From positions 496,001-560,000 of the forward strand of contig JAVKTQ010000001.1 of assembly GCA_031460455.1 (NCBI GenBank): a DNA stretch of 64,000 nucleotides, written 5' to 3'. Under the pieces are notes generated by a model. That model ran no database searches. It worked only from the letters and a program-made list of their open reading frames with translations, and was not told the origin of the DNA. Shown here in pieces: positions 16,760 through 24,912 of the stretch. This DNA is from Sporomusaceae bacterium (GTDB lineage Bacteria; Bacillota; Negativicutes; Sporomusales; UBA7701). A program made the position numbers and the translations under genes. Each line of letters opens with the position of its first letter. Position 1 is the stretch's first letter.

Positions 16760-17293
16760 TTGTACTCCATCGGGCAGCTGGCGAAAAAATACAAACTGGC
16801 GCGCAGCACGCTGCTTTACTACGGCTCCATCGGCCTGCTGCCCGGCTCCGGCCGCACCGCTGCCAACTACCGCACCTACACGGAAGCCGACTGCCAAAAA
16901 CTCGGCCAGATCTGCACCTACCGCGCCGCCGGGCTCACCCTCGCCCAGATCAAAGCCCTCCTCGACGGCCCCCAGTCAGGCGCCGCCGCGCTCCTGCAAA
17001 GCCAGGTGCACACCCTCAACCGGGAAATCGAACTCCTGCGCGCCCGGCAGAAACTCATCGTGCGGCTGCTGCTCGACTTCCAGGCGCGGGAAAGCCGCGG
17101 GCCGGTCGACAAAGCCGCCTGGCAGGAACTCTTCAAAGCGGCCGGCTTCAGCGACATCGACCAGTGGCAATGGCACCGCGACTTCGAACTCGCCAGCCCC
17201 GGCAAGCATGAAGCCTTCCTGGCCTCCGTCGGCTACCCCGCCGCCGAAATCGCCGCAATCCGCGCCTGGGCCCGCGCCGACTATCAGGAGTAG
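16760..17293 (+). CDS. MerR-family transcriptional regulator
   Basis: The product is 177 aa. The start is TTG at 16760, set by AGGAGG 8 bases upstream. Residues 1-70 are the winged helix: MYSIGQLAKKYKLARSTLLY, then YYGSIGLLPGSG and NYRTYTEADCQKL. A dimerising coiled coil follows (residues 80-120), and then a short C-terminal part containing WQELFKAAGFSD, a motif common in MerR proteins that also bind small molecules. It lies directly after the SRPBCC gene and probably controls the 19-bp-spacer promoter at 16201. Confidence 0.9.
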   Translation: MYSIGQLAKKYKLARSTLLYYGSIGLLPGSGRTAANYRTYTEADCQKLGQICTYRAAGLTLAQIKALLDGPQSGAAALLQSQVHTLNREIELLRARQKLIVRLLLDFQARESRGPVDKAAWQELFKAAGFSDIDQWQWHRDFELASPGKHEAFLASVGYPAAEIAAIRAWARADYQE

Positions 17294-17299
17294 CGGCTC

Positions 17300-17956
17300 T
17301 CACCCCAGATACTTGCTCCCCTCGCGCACGCTCAACGGATGCAGCCTGTGGCCGGCGATGAACGCCCGCACCCACTCCCTGTCCGTCTTCGAATACTCCC
17401 TGAGCGCCCAGCCGATCGCCTTGTTGAGAAAAAACTCCTTCGTCCCGCACGTATTGCGGATCACCAGACCGAGCACCTCCGTGTCGGTCTTTTCCTTATA
17501 TTTAAGCTGAAACAGAATCGCTGTCCGCGCCAGCCAGATGTTCTCCCCCGCCGACCATTCCACCATATGGCTGCCGGCCAGCTCCGGGTGCCGAGCGCAC
17601 AAATGCCCAATAACAACCGCCGCCAGGGCGTCTACCGTATCCCACCACGCTTTGGCCGTTATCAGCCCCGCCAGTCTGTCGATATCTCCCGCCGCCAGTT
17701 TGTCCTTCACCGCTGACAGATAATCGACCGCCAAATACTGAAACTCCCTCTCCGGCAGCGCCCACAGACGGTCGACCAGCCCCCGGTCCACCGCCACCGC
17801 CTTCCTCGCCCCGCGCAAAAAACCGCGCGCCAGCGCCGTCCGCTCCGGCTTGGCAATCCCCAGGAAAGGGAACTTATCCTTCATATACGCCGCCATAAAC
17901 CCGGCCTTCGCCTCATTCCGGTGCGCGTAAAACGCCGCGATCAACTCCTCGTCCAC
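17300..17956 (-). CDS. DNA alkylation repair protein, AlkD family
   Basis: The product is 218 aa made of HEAT-like repeats. AlkD-type glycosylases excise N3- and N7-alkylated purines without base flipping. Key positions are visible: WWDTVDALA (about residue 115) carries the catalytic Asp with the preceding Trp, and NKAIGWALREYSK (about 183) carries the second Trp and Arg. The GTG start has GGCGG upstream. It converges on the merR gene with only 6 bases between stops. Confidence 0.9.
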   Translation of the reverse strand: MDEELIAAFYAHRNEAKAGFMAAYMKDKFPFLGIAKPERTALARGFLRGARKAVAVDRGLVDRLWALPEREFQYLAVDYLSAVKDKLAAGDIDRLAGLITAKAWWDTVDALAAVVIGHLCARHPELAGSHMVEWSAGENIWLARTAILFQLKYKEKTDTEVLGLVIRNTCGTKEFFLNKAIGWALREYSKTDREWVRAFIAGHRLHPLSVREGSKYLG

Positions 17957-18148
17957 AAAACCACCGCCTAAAAATATATTATTCCCCGCTTTCGCCGGCG
18001 GCGCGGCAAATCCTGCCGCTCTCGCTTGGCGCCTCTCGCCGCATCCGCAGAGCAGACAGTTGCACCGCCCCCAAAAAAGGAACTGCGCTATATCTTGCCA
18101 AATACTAACAACGCAACAAGCAAAGTCCCTACAAAGGAGCGACTCAAC

Positions 18149-19189
18149 ATGACTGGGAAAAAATCGATAATCGCTTGCTTCCTGATAACGGCTTTAGCGC
18201 TGGCCGCTTTCGCCGGCTGGTCGCCGCGACAAGCGTCCGGCGAGCCCGCGTCCGACGACAAGGCTGCGCAAATAAAGCTCTTCGAACAACGCATCCGCAC
18301 CATCCGGGCCGGCCAGATCCCCATCATCGACGTCGAGCAGCATTGGGGCGGCAAACTCGGCCTCAAAGAGTTGACAGACAAAATGGACCGGAACGGCGTC
18401 GCCCTGACCTGGCTTGGTCCGAACGAAAAGCTGGGCAACGAGTATTCGCTCCGGGCCAGCCGGTCGCATCCCGGCTACTTCGTCCCCACGACCATCCACG
18501 GCGACGGTCCGCTGTGGCACGGCAAACACAAAGACCTGCTGGACAGCATCGCCGCCGCCGCCCGCTCCGGCCAGTACTTCGCGATGGGCGAATTCGAGGC
18601 CCGTCATTACCCGTCCAGCACCAACAACCGCGACATCCACCTGCCGCTTACCAGCGAATCGTTCCGGGCGATATTCGCGCTGTCGCAGGAAACCGGCATC
18701 CCCTTCCTGATTCATCATGAAGCCGAAGACGCCCTCCTCCCGGAAATGGAGGCCATGCTCGCCGAATTTCCCGGCGCCAAAGTCGTCTGGTGCCATGTCG
18801 GCCGCAACCGCAACCCGGCCACCTGGCGGAAATTCCAGACCCCGAGCGCTGTTCGCCACCTACTGGAAAAATACCCCAACCTTTATTTTGACCTTGTCCA
18901 GTCCCCGCCGGGCGCAAAATACCGCCTCACCGGCTATGTCGAAGGCATCATGTACGACCTCGGCGGCGACACCCCCTGCCTGGAACGCGGCTGGCGGCAG
19001 CTGCTCATCGACCATGCCGACCGCTTCGTCCTCGGCAGCGACGTCAACACCGGCCGCTGGGACGGTTACGATTCCGTATTCCAGACTTTCCGCAGCGTCG
19101 TCCTCAGCGACCTGCCGCGGGACGCCGCCGAAAAGATCGCCTTCAAAAACGCCTGGCGGCTGATGACCGGCCAAGTCTGGGCTGATTAA
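18149..19189 (+). CDS. Secreted amidohydrolase-like (TIM-barrel) protein
   Basis: The product is 346 aa. A signal peptide covers residues 1-34 (IIACFLITALALAAFAG). The mature part looks like a metal-dependent TIM barrel of the amidohydrolase_2 type: IIDVEQHWGG in the first strand (only one His of the usual HxH), FLIHHEAED (about residue 190), VVWCHVGRN (about 215), and a C-terminal FVLGSDVNTGRWD with the expected Asp. The changed first motif makes catalysis uncertain. The ATG has AAGGAG 8-9 bases upstream. Its role outside the cytoplasm is unknown. Confidence 0.72.
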   Translation: MTGKKSIIACFLITALALAAFAGWSPRQASGEPASDDKAAQIKLFEQRIRTIRAGQIPIIDVEQHWGGKLGLKELTDKMDRNGVALTWLGPNEKLGNEYSLRASRSHPGYFVPTTIHGDGPLWHGKHKDLLDSIAAAARSGQYFAMGEFEARHYPSSTNNRDIHLPLTSESFRAIFALSQETGIPFLIHHEAEDALLPEMEAMLAEFPGAKVVWCHVGRNRNPATWRKFQTPSAVRHLLEKYPNLYFDLVQSPPGAKYRLTGYVEGIMYDLGGDTPCLERGWRQLLIDHADRFVLGSDVNTGRWDGYDSVFQTFRSVVLSDLPRDAAEKIAFKNAWRLMTGQVWAD

Positions 19190-19287
19190 CAGTCTTACAT
19201 ACATGCCCCGCCCCGTTTGACTCCCGGCTATTCCAGAATTATACTGTTGATATGACGGCCCAAACGCCGTCCAAAGGGGGACTGACA

Positions 19288-20679
19288 ATGCCAGACAACA
19301 TCTCCGGCCGCTTCCGGCGGCACGCCGAAGACTGGGCCCTGTACGAACAGGCCAAAGAATACGCCCTCGACTACATGCGCACCGTCGCCGACCGGCCCGT
19401 CTTCCCCGGCACCGAAGCCATCGCCGGCCTCGACGCCTTCCGCGAGCCGCTGCCTGACGCCCCCGCCGACCCGCGCGACATCCTCGCCCGGCTTCACCGC
19501 TGCGGCTCCCCGGCCACCGTCGCCCAGACCGGCGGCCGCTACTTCGGCTTCGTCAACGGCGGCATCATCCCCGCCGCCCTCGCCGCCCGATGGCTGGGCG
19601 ACACCTGGGACCAGAACGCCGCCCTCTACGTAATATCGCCCGTCACCGCCGTCCTCGAAGAAGTCTGCGAGCACTGGCTCGTCGACCTGCTCGGCCTGCC
19701 TGCCGGCACCGCCGCCGGCTTCGTCAGCGGCACCTCCACCGCCAGCCTCTGCGGCCTCGCCGCCGGACGCGACTTCCTCCTCCGCCGCAAAGGCTGGGAC
19801 GCGGGCGCCAACGGCCTGTTCGGCGCCCCCGAAATCCGCGTCGTCCTCGGCGCCGGCGCCCATTCCACCGTCTACAAGGCCCTCTCCATCCTCGGCCTCG
19901 GCAAAGACCGCCTCATCAAAGTGCCGGTCGACGACCAGGGCCGGATGCTCGCCGATAAACTCCCGCCCCTCGACGACAGCACCCTCCTCATCCTCCAGGC
20001 CGGCAACGTCAGCACCGGCGCCTTCGACCCCTTCGCCGCCATCTGCCCCCGCGCCCGCGAAGCCGGCGCCTGGGTCCATGTCGACGGCGCCTTCGGCCTG
20101 TGGGCCGCCGCCTCCCCCAGCCTCCGCTCCCTCACCGCCGGCGTCGACCTCGCCGACTCCTGGTCGGCCGACGCCCACAAAACCCTCAACGCCCCCTACG
20201 ACAGCGGCGTCGTCCTCTGTCGCCACCGCGACGCCCTCGCCCAGGCGATGAGCATGACCGGCTCCTACATCGTCTACAGCGAGCAGCGCGACGGCATGAT
20301 CTACACCGCCGACATGTCGCGGCGGGCGCGGGCCGTCGAGCTGTGGGCCTCGCTCAAGGCCCTCGGCCGCACCGGCGCCGGCCAGCTCGTCGACGACCTC
20401 TGCCGCAAAGCCCGGCGCTTCGCCGCCGCTCTTGAGAAAAACGGCTTCCGTATCCTCAACGACGTCTGCTTCAACCAAATCCTCGTCGCCTGCGGCGACG
20501 AAGCCCTGACGAAAAAGACCCTCGAGGCAATCCAGCGCTCCGGCGAATGCTGGTGCGGCCCCGCCCAGTGGCAGGGCGAAACCGTCATCCGCATCAGCGT
20601 CTGCTCCTACCGCACCACCGACGAAGACATCGACCGCTCCGCCCGCGCCTTCATCACGGCAAGGTGCGAAAACGCATGA
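19288..20679 (+). CDS. PLP-dependent group II amino-acid decarboxylase family protein
   Basis: The product is 463 aa. The PLP lysine is in DSWSADAHKTLNAPYD (about residue 300), where DAHK is the group II decarboxylase signature. VHVDGAFGLWA, with the ring-nitrogen Asp, lies about 35 residues earlier, and GFVSGTSTASLCGLAAGR binds the phosphate. These enzymes decarboxylate Glu, aromatic or related amino acids; this one is not close enough to a known type for me to name the substrate. AAAGGGGG is 7 bases before the ATG. A small membrane protein gene overlaps its stop. Confidence 0.85.
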   Translation: MPDNISGRFRRHAEDWALYEQAKEYALDYMRTVADRPVFPGTEAIAGLDAFREPLPDAPADPRDILARLHRCGSPATVAQTGGRYFGFVNGGIIPAALAARWLGDTWDQNAALYVISPVTAVLEEVCEHWLVDLLGLPAGTAAGFVSGTSTASLCGLAAGRDFLLRRKGWDAGANGLFGAPEIRVVLGAGAHSTVYKALSILGLGKDRLIKVPVDDQGRMLADKLPPLDDSTLLILQAGNVSTGAFDPFAAICPRAREAGAWVHVDGAFGLWAAASPSLRSLTAGVDLADSWSADAHKTLNAPYDSGVVLCRHRDALAQAMSMTGSYIVYSEQRDGMIYTADMSRRARAVELWASLKALGRTGAGQLVDDLCRKARRFAAALEKNGFRILNDVCFNQILVACGDEALTKKTLEAIQRSGECWCGPAQWQGETVIRISVCSYRTTDEDIDRSARAFITARCENA

Positions 20680-21047
20680 TAAAGCAAGCCGCAAAGCTCC
20701 CGGACAACGTTCACCTGGCCGTACGCGTCGCGCTCGCCTACGCCGTATGGCTCCTGGCATACCTCCTCTTTCAACCCGCAGAAATCGGCATGAAACTGTT
20801 TTACTTCGGCCTCACGGCGGGAATCGGCATGCCTGCCGTCCTCGCGGCCGACGATGCCGTCCGGCGCTTCACCCCGCACGCCATCGTCATCAGGAGCTTG
20901 GTCTCGCTGGCAGCCTCAATCGCCTTCACCATCATCTTGGTCGATTTGCGGGACTTCATACCCTGGAGCGTAATCTACCTTGCGCCGTTCGTCTCGGCGG
21001 CGATCAGCGACCGAGTCAGGCGCGACCTGCGAAAAAAAGACACCTGA
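20676..21047 (+). CDS. Small membrane protein, 123 aa
   Basis: The ATG overlaps the decarboxylase stop (ATGA), so translation is coupled. There are four hydrophobic segments (about residues 18-35, 42-58, 75-90, 97-112) and a basic C-terminal tail (DRVRRDLRKKDT), which suggests a cytoplasmic C terminus. I do not recognise a family. Coupling to a decarboxylase invites the idea of a partner in substrate or product handling, but this is inference only. Confidence 0.65.
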   Translation: MIKQAAKLPDNVHLAVRVALAYAVWLLAYLLFQPAEIGMKLFYFGLTAGIGMPAVLAADDAVRRFTPHAIVIRSLVSLAASIAFTIILVDLRDFIPWSVIYLAPFVSAAISDRVRRDLRKKDT

Positions 21048-21105
21048 TAATTCTCGGGCGGTCCGTTTTGAATCGGCATTTTAAAAATCGGCCTTAAATG
21101 TCAAG

Positions 21106-21135
21106 CAAACTGGCACTAGTTTTAGTGTCAGTTTG
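21106..21135. promoter_or_regulatory. 13-bp inverted repeat
   Basis: The arms CAAACTGGCACTA (21106-21118) and TAGTGTCAGTTTG (21123-21135) pair over 13 positions, with one G-T pair in RNA. It lies between the membrane-protein gene and the DUF2975 gene. There is no clean T run, so it may be an operator or a weak terminator. Confidence 0.5.
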
Positions 21136-21241
21136 TCTTTGTATTGTTTAAGTTTATTAAAAAGTGTCAATACTTTTGGAGGAGTGTTTTTTTTAATAGA
21201 TGAAAATAATAAATTCATTATTCGGCAGTGAGGCGCTTTGC

Positions 21242-21724
21242 ATGAATGTTAAACATGGTTCAACCACGTTCTTAAAGGTAATAAATTTTCTGATTGGAAT
21301 TGCCGTGCTTGCCGTGTGTATATTTTTGTTGCCTGAAGCAGCCAAAAGAGACGCGATAGAGCGTCCGGGTGATTATTCGCTATATCCGCTTTTGGTATGT
21401 GCATATGGAATATTTATTACGTTTTCTGTAGCTTTGTATCAATTATATAAACTGTTAACCTATATCGAAAAGAACAATGCTTTCTCTGAATTATCCCTCG
21501 AATCTTTGAATATCATAAAGAAATGCGCTTTTACTGTCATTTTCTTCATTTTGTTGGCAATAGTTTATTTAAGGGTGCGTGCTCAATTCACAGGTGATGA
21601 TGCAGCAGGTCCAGTATCTCTAGGTCTAATGGGGGTTTTAGCAGCAAGTATCATCGCAGCCATTGTGGACGTACTTCAAAAGCCATTAAAAAATATCCTA
21701 GAATTAAAACCAAAAAATGATTAA
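21242..21724 (+). CDS. DUF2975-family membrane protein
   Basis: The product is 160 aa from the ATG at 21242 (GAGG 8 bases upstream); the frame is open from 21200, where GGAGGAG is too far from the first ATG. Four membrane helices are visible. The opening TTFLKVINFLIGIAVLAVCI with LPEAA is typical of DUF2975. Members often sit beside a small Xre-type regulator, but none is here. Base use is clearly poorer in GC than all neighbours, with A/T-ending codons, which suggests recent transfer. Confidence 0.75.
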   Translation: MNVKHGSTTFLKVINFLIGIAVLAVCIFLLPEAAKRDAIERPGDYSLYPLLVCAYGIFITFSVALYQLYKLLTYIEKNNAFSELSLESLNIIKKCAFTVIFFILLAIVYLRVRAQFTGDDAAGPVSLGLMGVLAASIIAAIVDVLQKPLKNILELKPKND

Positions 21725-21731
21725 CAATGAC

Positions 21732-21762
21732 AAAGTAGGTGCCAAAAGGCACCTACTTTTTG
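21732..21762. terminator. Bidirectional terminator after the DUF2975 gene
   Basis: A perfect 12-bp stem, AAAGTAGGTGCC/GGCACCTACTTT (21732-21743 and 21748-21759), is followed by further T. Confidence 0.88.
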
Positions 21763-21848
21763 TTTTTCCCATCCGGAACGGAACACCCTATGATAATTCA
21801 GGTGTCTTTCTTAATTCTTAGCATAAATAAGCGCCTACGGCGGCTTCC

Positions 21849-22958
21849 CTATTCCTTGCTCCCTTCCTCCAGCGCCGCCTTTATCCGCGCCAGCTCCGCC
21901 ACCCGGCCTTCGAGCGCCGTCAGCGACGCCCCCACGGCCGCCAGCAGCGCAGCCCGCTCCGCGTCCGCCAGCGTCGCCAACGCGGCCAGCGCCTCCGCCG
22001 GCACAGCCTCGGCCGCCGGCATGACCGCCAGCAGTCTGGACACCGCGGCCGGCGCGGCCGGTGCGCCCTCGCGTACGGGCCGGTCCGCCGCCTGCTCCGC
22101 GCCATCCCCGGCGCCCGTCACCACCGCCGCCGCCTCGGCTAACACCGGCGTCGCCGCCTCGTCCCCGTCCGCCGCTGCCGGCTTCAGGGGGGCCACCGCC
22201 GGCGCAGACCCCGCCGGGGCCGCCTTGGCCTCCGCCGTCTTCGCCAGCTCCTGGCGGCGTTCGGCGTCCACACTCAGCGCCACCAGCTCATGGCAGGGCA
22301 TCTTCAGAAACTTCTCCTTCGTCGGCGCGTCGAACTCCTCGCTCACAAACAGCCCGGCGATCCGCTTCGCGTCCCTCGCGCTCCGCTGATCCCTGGCCAC
22401 CTTCAGCGCCAGATTGTCGCGGTACGCCAGCGGCACATCCTTCAGCCCCAGCGCCTGCTCCTCCGACAGCTGGCCGGCGAGGATCTCCGCCCCGCCGTGG
22501 ATAATCCTCCTGATCTCCGGGCCGAACACCAGCAAGGCCAGCTTGTTCGTGATATACTTCTCCGTCTTGCCCAGGCGGCTCGACAGATACTTCTTCGACA
22601 GCTTCCACTTCTCGCCGTCGAGCAGCTTCTGAAAGCCCTCCGCCTCCTCGATCGGCGTGAAATCCCGCCGCTGGATGTTTTCGGTCAGCTGCTCGAAATA
22701 AATATCCAGCTCGTCGGTATTATCGGACAGGATGCACGGGATCTTTCTGAAGCCCAGCATCTTCAGCGCCTTGTAGCGGCGGTTGCCGAACACGATCTTG
22801 TAGCGGCCGTACTTCACCTTGTAAACCTTGATCGGGTTTAAAAGCCCGACCTCGCTGATACTCTCCGCCAGCTCCTCGATCGCCTTCTTGTCGAATTCGC
22901 GGCGCGGCTGCTCGCTATCCTCATCAATCAAATTAATATCGATCTCAACCAGTTTCAC
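21849..22958 (-). CDS. ParB/Spo0J-like nuclease-domain protein without adjacent parA
   Basis: The product is 369 aa from GTG at 22958 (GGGAGAGG 9 bases upstream); an ATG seven codons earlier has a poor site. Residues 1-95 are the ParB N-terminal domain: EQPRREFDKKAIEELAESI, then GLLNPIKVYK and FGNRRYKALKMLG. This is followed by TENIQRRDFTPIEEAEGFQ and a helix-turn-helix region to about residue 215. The last 130 residues are a low-complexity Ala/Pro/Val-rich linker and a short helical end. No parA or parS was seen nearby. A role in DNA binding with CTP is expected from the family; partition by itself is not supported. Confidence 0.82.
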   Translation of the reverse strand: MKLVEIDINLIDEDSEQPRREFDKKAIEELAESISEVGLLNPIKVYKVKYGRYKIVFGNRRYKALKMLGFRKIPCILSDNTDELDIYFEQLTENIQRRDFTPIEEAEGFQKLLDGEKWKLSKKYLSSRLGKTEKYITNKLALLVFGPEIRRIIHGGAEILAGQLSEEQALGLKDVPLAYRDNLALKVARDQRSARDAKRIAGLFVSEEFDAPTKEKFLKMPCHELVALSVDAERRQELAKTAEAKAAPAGSAPAVAPLKPAAADGDEAATPVLAEAAAVVTGAGDGAEQAADRPVREGAPAAPAAVSRLLAVMPAAEAVPAEALAALATLADAERAALLAAVGASLTALEGRVAELARIKAALEEGSKE

Positions 22959-23058
22959 TGCTAATATCCTCTCCCGCATGTCCCGTTTCGCCTCTCAATT
23001 CGACAGCCTGCCGCTTATTCCTGCCCGCCCGCCGGCCCCGCGGATGTTTCCACAGGGA

Positions 23059-23087
23059 TTGACACCCGCCCCGCCCCGCTATATAAT
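23059..23087 (+). promoter_or_regulatory. Consensus sigma-A promoter of the tpl T-box transcript
   Basis: TTGACA (23059-23064) and TATAAT (23082-23087) are separated by exactly 17 bases, a perfect consensus pair. Control must therefore act mainly after initiation, at the T-box. Confidence 0.9.
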
Positions 23088-23111
23088 GTCTGTAAATACA
23101 TACCAAAAATG

Positions 23112-23370
23112 CCATGAGCGGGAGAAGTAAGTTTTTCGGGCCGTGCAGAGAGCCGGTGGCTGGTGCGAACCGGTAGGCAGACTGACTGAAATACACCCGT
23201 GAGCAGCAGGTCGAACCTTATAGTAGACCGCGCCGGAGCGCCCCCGTTACCGGGCTAGGGTATCGGAACCCTTGTGTTCCCGCACCCGACGAGCGGCTTG
23301 CCACAAGCAAGCAGGGTGGTACCACGGCTTCACATCCCGTCCCTGTAGAAATACAGCGACGGGATTTTTT
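23112..23370 (+). promoter_or_regulatory. T-box leader with Tyr specifier, upstream of tpl
   Basis: The T-box core AGGGTGGTACCACGG is at 23313-23327 and is followed by a terminator stem TCCCGTC/GACGGGA and six T (23335-23370). In the specifier region the order GAAA-TAC-ACCC matches GAAG-ATC-CCTCC of the ileS leader, which places a Tyr codon UAC at 23192-23194. Stem I parts (AGAGAGCCGG) are visible. The core UGGU fits the A73 of tRNA-Tyr. Uncharged tRNA-Tyr should therefore switch the downstream gene on. Confidence 0.9.
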
Positions 23371-23403
23371 ATTTTCCAAAACAAAAATAAGGAGTGGTTA
23401 CCG

Positions 23404-24852
23404 ATGTCTGTAGTCAAATTCTACCGTGGCGAAACAATGCCCCTCGAGCTCCACAAAGTCCGCATCGTCCAGAAACTCTCCCTCGTCCCCGTCGAGCGCC
23501 GTCTGGCGGCCATCGCCGAAGCCGGCAACAACACATTCCTCCTCAAAAACCACGACGTCTTCCTCGACATGCTCACCGACAGCGGCGTCAACGCCATGAG
23601 CGACAGACAGCTCGCCGCCATGATGGAAGCCGACGACAGCTACGCCGGCTCGGCCACCTTCACCAAACTCGAAACCCGCATCAACGACATCTTCGGCAAA
23701 AAATTCGTCCTCCCCGCCCACCAGGGCAGAGCGTGCGAAAACATCATCTCCCAGGCGTTCGTCAGGCCCGGCGCCATCGTCCCCATGAACTACCACTTCA
23801 CCACCAGCAGGGCCCATGTCGTCTTGAACGGCGGCGCCGTCGAAGAACTCATCATCGACGAAGGCACGAAAGTCACCAGCGACCACCCCTTCAAAGGCAA
23901 CATGGACACCGACAAGCTCGCCGCCCTCGTCGAAAAACACGGCGCCGACAAAATCGCCTTCGTCCGCATCGAAACAGGCACAAACCTCATCGGCGGCCAG
24001 CCCCACTCGCTCGCCAACCTGCGCGAAATCCGCCGCGTCTGCGATAAATACGGCATCATCATCGTCTTCGACGCCAGCCTGCTGGCCGACAACCTCCACT
24101 TCATCAAAACCCGCGAACAAGCCTGCAAAGACATGTCCATCCGCGACATCAGCCGCGCCATCGCCGACCTCGTCGACATCATCTACTTCTCCGCCCGCAA
24201 GCTCGGCTGCGCCCGCGGCGGCGTCATCTGCACCAACAGCGAGCAAGCCTACCTTAAAATGCGCGAACTCGTCACCCTCTACGAAGGCTTCCTCACCTAC
24301 GGCGGCATGTCCGTCCGCGAAATCGAAGCAATTGCCGTCGGCCTCGACGAAACCATGGACGAGGACATGATCAACCAGAGCCCGCAGTTCATCGCCTACA
24401 TGGTCGAAGAACTCCAAAAGCGCGGCGTCCCCGTCATCACGCCTCCCGGCGGCCTCGGCGCGCACATCGACGCCCGCCAGTTCCTCGCCCACGTCCCCCA
24501 GCAGCAATACCCCGCCGCCGCCCTCGCGGCCGCCATCTACCTCGCCGGCGGCATCCGCGGCATGGAGCGCGGCACCATGTCCGAAGCCCGCGACGAACAG
24601 GGCAACGAAACCTTCGCCAAAATGGAACTAGTCCGCCTCGCCATGCCGCGCCGCGTCTTCACCCTCTCCCAGGTAGCGTACGCCGTCGACCGCATCGCCT
24701 GGCTGTACGACAACCGCGCCCTCGTCGGCGGACTGGCCTTCACCGAAGAACCAAAACTCCTGCGCTTCTTCTTCGGCAAACTCGCCCCCCTCTCCGGCTG
24801 GCAGACCGACCTGGCCGCCAAATTCCGGAAAGACTTCGGCGACAGCCTATAG
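23404..24852 (+). CDS. tpl: Tyrosine phenol-lyase-like beta-eliminating PLP enzyme
   Basis: The product is 482 aa, of the tryptophanase/tyrosine phenol-lyase family (Tyr + water to phenol, pyruvate and ammonia). Seen: LTDSGVNAMSD, DSYAGSATF, PAHQGRACEN, NLIGGQPHSLAN, SARKLGCARGG with the PLP Lys, and VRLAMPRRVFT with the carboxylate Arg. The GMERG segment keeps the Met and Arg that mark tyrosine phenol-lyase, whereas tryptophanase has EIG-type text there; LRFFF near the C terminus also fits. Odd points: FDASLL replaces the usual DATR/DSAR, and the basic pair before the PLP Lys is RK. AAGGAG precedes the ATG. The Tyr T-box supports a link to tyrosine. Confidence 0.8.
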   Translation: MSVVKFYRGETMPLELHKVRIVQKLSLVPVERRLAAIAEAGNNTFLLKNHDVFLDMLTDSGVNAMSDRQLAAMMEADDSYAGSATFTKLETRINDIFGKKFVLPAHQGRACENIISQAFVRPGAIVPMNYHFTTSRAHVVLNGGAVEELIIDEGTKVTSDHPFKGNMDTDKLAALVEKHGADKIAFVRIETGTNLIGGQPHSLANLREIRRVCDKYGIIIVFDASLLADNLHFIKTREQACKDMSIRDISRAIADLVDIIYFSARKLGCARGGVICTNSEQAYLKMRELVTLYEGFLTYGGMSVREIEAIAVGLDETMDEDMINQSPQFIAYMVEELQKRGVPVITPPGGLGAHIDARQFLAHVPQQQYPAAALAAAIYLAGGIRGMERGTMSEARDEQGNETFAKMELVRLAMPRRVFTLSQVAYAVDRIAWLYDNRALVGGLAFTEEPKLLRFFFGKLAPLSGWQTDLAAKFRKDFGDSL

Positions 24853-24867
24853 CAATCATATAAAACA

Positions 24868-24901
24868 GCACGACCGGCCGGATAATTCCGGCCGGTCGTG
24901 C
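24868..24901. terminator. Strong hairpin between tpl and the racemase gene
   Basis: A perfect 15-bp stem (24868-24882 and 24887-24901) has loop TAAT. The T-rich tract is on the minus-strand side, so it chiefly ends the racemase operon; it may also stop tpl transcription. Confidence 0.8.
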
Positions 24902-24912
24902 GTTAGCGGTTC

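Noticed and set aside
19228-20760. A 510-codon minus-strand frame opposite the PLP decarboxylase
   Set aside because: Gly/Ala/Glu/Val-rich antisense product without any domain; the plus-strand gene has clear motifs.
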